Positions 58,327 to 64,000 of a stretch of 64,000 nt of DNA are shown here, piece after piece (position 1 is the stretch's first letter; each line of letters opens with the position of its first letter). The notes below the pieces were generated by a model. That model was given only the letters and a program-made list of their open reading frames with translations. It was not told where the DNA came from and did no database searches. The stretch is from the NCBI GenBank assembly GCA_963457665.1, contig OY735207.1, forward strand, positions 57,648,613-57,712,612. The letters run 5' to 3'. A program made the translations under genes and the position numbers. This stretch comes from Thysanoteuthis rhombus. Taxonomy: Eukaryota > Mollusca > Cephalopoda > Oegopsida > Thysanoteuthidae.

Positions 58327-58563
58327 AAGGAAAACAGAATTCCAGTCATTACACAAGATTTTGAAAAAAACATTTTTAGTTACCTATCCAAACCAGAAAA
58401 ACGTAGAATAGGAGATGAGGATACAGATTTTGACGCTTCAAAATTTCAGTTAGAACAGGGATGGCTACCTCGAAGATCAACATACGGAATGCTAGATTTT
58501 CCCAAAGTTCGAACATTGATCTCTGTTTTCTATCAGAAATACTCATCTTTGTCAGTGTTGTAA
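58327..58563 (+). other. best candidate terminal exon, unidentified protein
   Basis: A strong acceptor, TTTGCTTTGTTTTTCACAG, ends at 58326 and is followed in phase by 78 uninterrupted codons and TAA (58561-58563). Segments: KENRIPVITQDFEKNIFSYL, SKPEKRRIGDEDTDFDASKF, QLEQGWLPRRSTYGMLDFPK, VRTLISVFYQKYSSLSVL. Composition is balanced with charged clusters, and no low complexity or mobile-element motif is seen. I do not recognise the family. The upstream exon would lie 5' of the RTE copy at 57.5-58.1 kb, which would then be intronic. No polyadenylation hexamer is obvious in the next 100 bases. Confidence 0.45.
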
Positions 58564-58569
58564 CATAAT

Positions 58570-59150
58570 CAAGTTTAAGTGGATATTCTACGATGAGAAA
58601 TATAAGAAAAGGAGGTGCGCATTGTGCTTATCAGATAATTTCGAAAAGACTTCCTCATTTTTGACTTTGCCATCCGGATTTTATCTGAGCTCAATTACAG
58701 GAAATGCCTCAAATTCCAATTGCATAACTTTAAACTCATGTTAAAGGAATTTCCTGGCTTAGTAAAGCAGTTTTCTATCTGCTTATGCCATGTTAGGTAT
58801 CGAGAACCATTTTGAGGAAATATTCATTATATAATGAGCTTAGATGCACATAATGTTTGTTTGTTTGTAGCTGAATGAATGTATGCTCATATTTCAGCTG
58901 TCCGTTGGTCACTGACGCATCTCATTGGTTAATTTACCATCCTATTATGACATAACGATTGCATCATGGATTACCTCGTAGAAACTCTCAAAACATTACA
59001 TCAGATCGCATATTGAGCACCTTGAAAAAGATTATAAAACTTGAATTATTACAAAAAAATTAATCAATTAAGTAGCTTTACGCTCTTTGTTGTCGACAAA
59101 TACACGATTGAGGACAGGGATATTTTAGTTCAAGATGATCTGTTTACAGA
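58570..59150. other. unassigned sequence
   Basis: Possible 3' untranslated or intergenic sequence after the candidate exon. Nothing specific is recognised. Confidence 0.4.
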
Positions 59151-59154
59151 CAGC

Positions 59155-59445
59155 TAGACACGTAAGGAAGAGAACAGGTGTCCATGACATCATAGAAACT
59201 GTTAAAAAACTCAAATGGCAATGGGCAGGAAATGTTGCAAGAATGAAAGACGACTGATGGACATCTCGTTTCACAAAATGGATCCCCAAAGATCACATAA
59301 GAAACCGAGGCTGACGGAACACAAGATCGAAAGATGAACTATACGGATTCAGGAAATACTGGCTCTGTGACGCCCAAGATAGAGAATTGTGGCAAATCCT
59401 GGGGAAGGTCTGTCCAACAACGGACGTTAAAAGACTGATGATGAT
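59155..59445 (+). mobile_element. short RTE-like 3' end
   Basis: From AGGAAGAGAACAGGTGTCCA through CTCAAATGGCAATGGGCAGG, AAGAATGAAAGACGACTGAT and ATCCTGGGGAAGGTCTGTCC to GACGTTAAAAGACTGATGAT. Only the last 290 bp are present, severely 5'-truncated. Confidence 0.92.
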
Positions 59446-59449
59446 AAGA

Positions 59450-60143
59450 CACGTCGAGGCTTACCAGAGCTCCCTTACTTCTACCTTCCAGTAACACGTT
59501 TACTATTCTGTCCGTTTCAAGTCTCTCATTTTGACTTCCCTGGTTTTGCTACTTTACTCAAAGTTGTTATACCGATCCAATTTTACGTGCTACTAACAGC
59601 TAGGCCATCGATATTTTTTTTCTTGCTCAGTTCCCACTGTCAAGTTATATAGAACGAAGATAAATGAGTTACGAATAAAGTGCGAAAGGGGTGTTTGATA
59701 CTCATCTTGCAATCTTCGCACATGTAAACCGCTAAGGAATTCAGGCCGACTCTAGTATTGTTTCCAGGAGAGTGGTGATTAATCTCCGATGCTTCATTGA
59801 TCACCGTGACCTGAATCGTGTCCAGGCTATCGGTAATACCGATCAGATTGTGCTTGAAGCATGGCTTACATTTGTGTTTGCAGATTGGGATCGAAGGTTT
59901 GGCTGAGTAGAAGATTGTTTTTTTTCCTCTAGTCCAGGACCCGTTGCTTCACGGACGGTTACCATAAGGGTACAAATAGATATTTATGTAATGATAAGTT
60001 CAAAAAGTCGTCGAAAGGGGTAGTTTAAGGAGAAATGAACCATAACCCAACATCACTTTAATGGCATTATGTTACTACAAATGCTCATTGTCATCAATCA
60101 AGTGATCAGTCAATCAACCAACGAGTCAATGAATCAATCAATC
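59450..60143. other. unassigned sequence
   Basis: No supportable feature. Confidence 0.4.
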
Positions 60144-60145
60144 AA

Positions 60146-60172
60146 TATATATATATATGTGTGTGTGTGTGT
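60146..60172. repeat. short (AT)n(GT)n microsatellite
   Basis: About six AT then seven GT units. Confidence 0.92.
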
Positions 60173-60264
60173 ATACCAAATTTCGACTTTTAATCGGTAT
60201 ATTGTCTCAACTAGTAGTATTGAGCAGTATTTGAATGAAGATATTTTGGATGAATATGTGCAAC

Positions 60265-60268
<4 letters not shown>

Positions 60269-60311
<43 letters not shown>
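60269..60311. repeat. AT microsatellite
   Basis: Pure AT. The sequence that follows (60321-60370) has G-run pairs (TTAGGGGGGTT, TCGGGGGGGT). Confidence 0.96.
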
Positions 60312-60315
<4 letters not shown>

Positions 60316-60402
60316 AGTTTTTTAGGGGGGTTCCAATTTTGGTTAAATTCGGGGGGGTATTTAGGGGTTCATTGAATTGGTGCACATTCAGAGATTTTTT
60401 TA

Positions 60403-60421
60403 GATATATATATATATATAT
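60403..60421. repeat. short AT microsatellite
   Basis: About nine AT units. Confidence 0.9.
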
Positions 60422-60639
60422 ATTCTTCATATCCAAATCAATTTGTTTCTCAAGCGTATTTTAGTTGGAAACGGTGGACGAATCGAGTTTGATCTTCGTT
60501 TAGTTTTTCCTGTCCGTGGATCAAACATTCATTTTTTGAGTTACTGGAATCTAGAATGTCCAAAGTTTTTTATGTTCAGTTTTTTCCCTAGTGTTTTCAA
60601 CTGCCTTCAGTCATTTTCAGAAAATGACTGAACGTGCCA

Positions 60640-61100
60640 GAAAAAAGGAAGGGAATCAAAGAAAAATCGCTCGAACCTTAGGAAGCTTTCGGTAGAGCTA
60701 GCTCAACCTTCAACGACAACAAAAACACAATTAGTCCCGAGAAGAAGGAATTACTACCAATACACTCTCTCAATAGTCACCTATTGAGCAGAAACATGAA
60801 ATCTAACAAAACAATTGACCCACGAACTGAAAATCATGTAATGTGTACAAAGAAGAATCATGGTCGACCTCACATGGAGAGATCACAAATCTGCACAGTA
60901 TATAAGAGAAGAAACGGGAATCAGAGATATTATCATCATCCTCATCATCCTCTCTTCAGTGTCTGTGATGTGACATGGGTCCTCCTCATGATTCACCAGA
61001 ATAGCTGAAAGCCAATGCAAATCGCAACACACGGCGTGGATTCTCGGAGATCATTTGAGAAACTGGCCAGCAAAATAGAAGAGTACATGATGAACCACGA
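60640..61100 (+). mobile_element. RTE-like fragment with an internal replacement
   Basis: GGAAGCTTTCGGTAGAGCTA, CAATAGTCACCTATTGAGC, TCGACCTCACATGGAGAGAT and AAACGGGAATCAGAGATATT follow the standard order. Where the W-Q-W-A-G-H-V-A-R-M codons should be there is instead about 70 bp of unrelated sequence beginning with an ATCATCCTCATCATCC run (60930-61005). It resumes with AACACACGGCGTGGATTCTC. No tail. Confidence 0.82.
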
Positions 61101-61149
61101 AATTTCCAAAAGTAACAGCACTGTGACACCTGTAGATGTGGGATCAAAG

Positions 61150-61900
61150 TGTAGTATCTGTTCCCCAGCATAGCTCAAGGCACAGGTACTGACACTTGCC
61201 CGTTGAATGGGCCAGAGATTGGGTTTTGGGTGGTGTCAAGACCGAGTGCGCAGGTGCAATGCATCAACCAATCAGGTTTACTGAGTCTGCGCACTGCCAC
61301 GCGCATTAGAGGCCACGTCTTTGGGCTCTCCTATTATCACCAGGCCCAGCTTCAGAGAATATGGCACCCCAGAGCAACACTCCTCAATTGCTCTCTGAGG
61401 AGAAGGTCCCCAAATGGACACTTTCGTGACGGAGGTTTTCCTAGCTTCTACGGTCGCTTGGCAATACTGAGGCAGTGCATTGCTACGTTAATTAGGAACC
61501 TTCTTGTTCCCTTTTATTACTCGGCCCGGTTGCAGGGGACATGACACCTCAGGACAACACTGCAGGTGGGGCTAGTCCTGACGCTTCCGTGATGGCGGTG
61601 GTTTTAGCAACCACGGTTACTCAGAAACCAAATTCATGTCGGCTGAACCTTCTTTTGGATGGTTGTCCCCACGTAAAGCCCTGACCTTGTGTCAGATTTT
61701 GTTCTGGTGAGAAAGTGTATAAATAGAGGACACTCCCACACATATTTTTTTCAGCGTTTTTGCCATGCATTCAAGTGTAGTATCTGTTCCACGGGAGAGC
61801 CTGTGGCGCCAGTACTGATGCGTCGGCCGGAGCTTTTTTAGAAGGGTGTCTCATTTTTCCCCCTGTAAATTTTGACCTCGTGTTGCATTTTGCTCTTGCT
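61150..61900. repeat. relatively GC-rich repeat block with a tandem duplication
   Basis: Two diverged tandem units of about 186 bp: unit 1 at 61281-61466 and unit 2 from 61467. Paired landmarks include AGAGCAACACT versus AGGACAACACT and CACTTTCGTGACGGAGG versus CGCTTCCGTGATGGCGG. Outer flanks also repeat: AAGTGTAGTATCTGTTCC occurs at 61148 and again at 61774, both followed by a CAGTACTGA- or AGGTACTGA-like stretch. The block is clearly GC-richer than its surroundings. The 113-codon frame at 61203-61544 crosses both units and has no domain. Confidence 0.7.
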
Positions 61901-61925
61901 GAAGAGTGAATAAATGACACATACT

Positions 61926-61934
61926 CACACACAT

Positions 61935-61988
<54 letters not shown>

Positions 61989-62300
61989 GATAATTTTGTC
62001 ATTCACAGACAGCTGTTTCGTTGTATTACAACTTTTAAGTGCGGCTATCGACTCGATATCCCTTCCAGTACCGCTTGGTATGGTCGAAACCTTGACTTTG
62101 GACAAAGAAGGCAGGTACTCTACCCCTACAGTACAAAGAACTGGACAGTCAGTATGACTAAATGAAGCAATATATCTATTTATGCATATTTGTCCATCTA
62201 CCAAAATGCTCTTCCAGAGTTGGAAGAGGATTGCATAGTTGCTTATAGCAGATGGTTCCCCCTACCTGAGAGTGCTAATAAATAAATGCTCCAATTTTTA
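61926..62300 (+). repeat. dispersed repeat family B, copy 4, with AC/AT tract
   Basis: The AC/AT tract (61926-61984) leads into the body: ACAGCTGTTTCGTTGTATTAC, CCAGTACCGCTTGG, CTACCAAAATGCTCTTCC and GAGAGTGCTAATAAATAAAT. Same order and orientation as copy 1, with the microsatellite at the same internal position. Confidence 0.75.
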
Positions 62301-62527
62301 ACGCTGAAAATTTCATTGGTCTGATTTTACAGCCGACAAAGTATCCATGAGTATGTCGTGTAAATCATTTTCAATCCAATCAGAGTTATTTCAACATGTT
62401 ATCCAATAATAAGTTTTATTCAATTTTATCTTTGTCCATGCAATTTAGTTATATTCTCATTTATATTCGTAATTCCATTCTTTGAAATGGTGTCTATTGG
62501 CTGTTTTCCGATAGCCATTTTTGAGGA

Positions 62528-62653
<126 letters not shown>

Positions 62654-62654
62654 T

Positions 62655-63115
62655 ATACAATTTCCTGATCAATTCTAAACAAAATGATTAATGTAAAACC
62701 GTTGTTCAAAAAACGGTAACTTATTTAGCTATTCAAAATGACCAATTAAGAGATGGCTGCTCCTGATGCGTTATTGCAAAGATTGTAGAAATCAGAATTG
62801 TAAAATCATGTTTCATCAAAACAGAAACCTGCGCTGGAGGGTCAGCCATTTTTTTAAATTAACATTGTGACTTTCTTCTTCCACCAAGTTTCAAAGACCA
62901 ATTATCGACGTTTCTGAGAAATTTTCAATTATAAATCAAGCAGGTCCAAAAATCCGACCTTTATATTTACCTAGTGTAGTTTTGGATGGCCAAGCAGTGA
63001 AAGATGAAGATGGACTGAGTAACCTGACTGAGTTGCCTGACTGAGTTGCCTAATTCTTTGTAATGGACAGAACAAAAACTTCTTGCCTCGAAAATCAGCA
63101 TTTTATGTTTTATAA
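62655..63115. other. unassigned sequence
   Basis: No supportable feature. Confidence 0.4.
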
Positions 63116-63117
63116 TT

Positions 63118-63160
63118 GAATACAGGGTAGTGCAAAACCCATGAGTTTCAAACATTCATA
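63118..63160 (+). mobile_element. possible transposon terminus
   Basis: AATACAGGGTAGTGCAAAAC resembles the terminal repeats of mariner-related elements (CAGGGT...CAAAA). It lies on the C-terminal side of the transposase remnant to its right, so the two could be ends of one internally deleted element. The other end is not in the window. Confidence 0.35.
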
Positions 63161-63229
63161 TCTTTTTGGTTCTAATGATGTCTTAAAATCGTTTTTGACA
63201 TTAATTATATACAAGGGGAATATTGACCA

Positions 63230-63580
63230 GAGAATTTGCAAAAATTGTTCATTTTCACATGCCTGTCATTCTCAACTTCTCAACAAGTTCCTGCTGAGTC
63301 AATATCATTCTGCGTAATATTTTTCAAAGAATATCTGCTCCGCTGCACATGCAAACAATTTTCTGCATCTCAGACTGAACCTGGTCTCCCTATTCGTGTG
63401 TGATTACTGACGGAGCCTGATTCACGAAAATATGCCAACAAACAACGAATCAGGGTGTCAAATGGTGGTGTCTGCAGGTTCAAATAACGAGAAAACGCTC
63501 CATGTGTTGATGTTGGAGATGATGGAAAACACCAAACACAATTTCACTCCCAGCAACGATTAGTCTTTTGGTCCTCGTAA
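63230..63580 (-). pseudogene. N-terminal helix-turn-helix part of a mariner-related transposase
   Basis: The minus-strand translation gives LQTPPFDTLIRCLLAYFRES, then GSVSNHTRIGRPGSV followed by a stop. This is the F-x-E-T-G-S-V-x(n)-G-R-P motif of the helix-turn-helix linker in mariner-like and related transposases. Decayed DAENCLHVQRSRYSLKNI-like sequence follows. No catalytic D-D-E motifs are seen downstream, so the copy is internally deleted. Confidence 0.65.
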
Positions 63581-63589
63581 TAGTCTTGA

Positions 63590-64000
63590 GATCTTTGAAC
63601 TACAAAGAGCAGTATTATGCTTCATGAGGTGAGAGCCCCACTTACTATGGAAACACGTCTACGCCCGTCTGGTCTGAAATGATCTGAAAATTAGGTTTTA
63701 TTCACAATCAGCAAAATAAACAGAACATGTCATCATAGAGTTACAGTTCTATTCAAATAGATGAGATGGAGTCAACAGATAAATTTAATTTCTAGCTCAT
63801 ACAATTAATCCTCACATTATTTGTTTATATATTAAACTATTTCAGCGTACTTATAGCCGGTTCACCCGTTTCGAATCTCAGCAAGTGAAATTGTGGGGAA
63901 TCACTTCTTCTCAGCAGGGACAGCAGCAGTTGCTGGCAGCGTAATGGCAGTTTTCATATATCGACGTATACAAGAGTTTCTCCTTTTTCCAAAAATCTGA
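63590..64000. other. unassigned right edge
   Basis: A box B-like GTTTCGAATCTC lies at about 63869-63880, but no box A at tRNA spacing is convincing. Nothing else is recognised. Confidence 0.35.

Noticed and set aside
61203..61544. 113-codon frame in the GC-richer block
   Set aside because: It spans two tandem units of a non-coding-looking repeat and shows no domain. GC-rich sequence has fewer chance stops.

Overview
This window is eukaryotic (animal) intergenic or intronic DNA. It is AT-rich and dominated by decayed transposable elements and microsatellites, and no intact gene can be supported. Only four short exon-like segments and one exon-like open frame stand out. The very high density of compound (CT)n(AT)n(GT)n tracts, RTE-type non-LTR retrotransposon tails ending in (GAT)n, tRNA-headed SINE-like sequences and Tc1/mariner relics would suit a lophotrochozoan such as a cephalopod mollusc. 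That taxonomic guess is inference only; nothing in the window proves it.

Layout. 0-9 kb: sparse repeats, a reverse-transcriptase relic at 1.56-2.2 kb, a tRNA-like SINE head at 2.9 kb and two inverted copies of a dispersed repeat (family G) at 7-8 kb. 9-16 kb: RTE tails, a 263-bp pure AT tract inside a dispersed repeat (family B), and a degenerate minisatellite at 13.0-13.7 kb. 16-22 kb: mostly unassigned. 22-27 kb: two copies of a third dispersed repeat (family S) around an RTE insertion that looks twin-primed (23.6-24.7 kb) and two pyrimidine-rich minisatellites. 27-33 kb: fold-back elements, a SINE and GATA repeats. 33-38 kb: a cluster of RTE fragments, including the longest one (34.8-36.4 kb). 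38-42 kb: unassigned sequence with two weak coding-like segments and family G. 42-45.2 kb: microsatellites and two different Tc1/mariner transposase relics. 46-54 kb: more RTE and family G/B copies and a possible terminal exon at 49.97 kb. 54-64 kb: fold-back/SINE-like and RTE copies, the best exon candidate (58.33-58.56 kb), a relatively GC-rich about 186-bp tandem repeat (61.3-61.6 kb) and the N-terminal part of another transposase at the right edge.

No genes act together here in the sense of an operon or pathway. The linking theme is repeat biology: non-autonomous families that carry AT/GT microsatellites inside their bodies, and 5'-truncated RTE copies that supply the (GAT)n tracts. Long dipeptide-repeat open frames (Tyr-Ile or Cys-Val runs) are translations of microsatellites, not genes.
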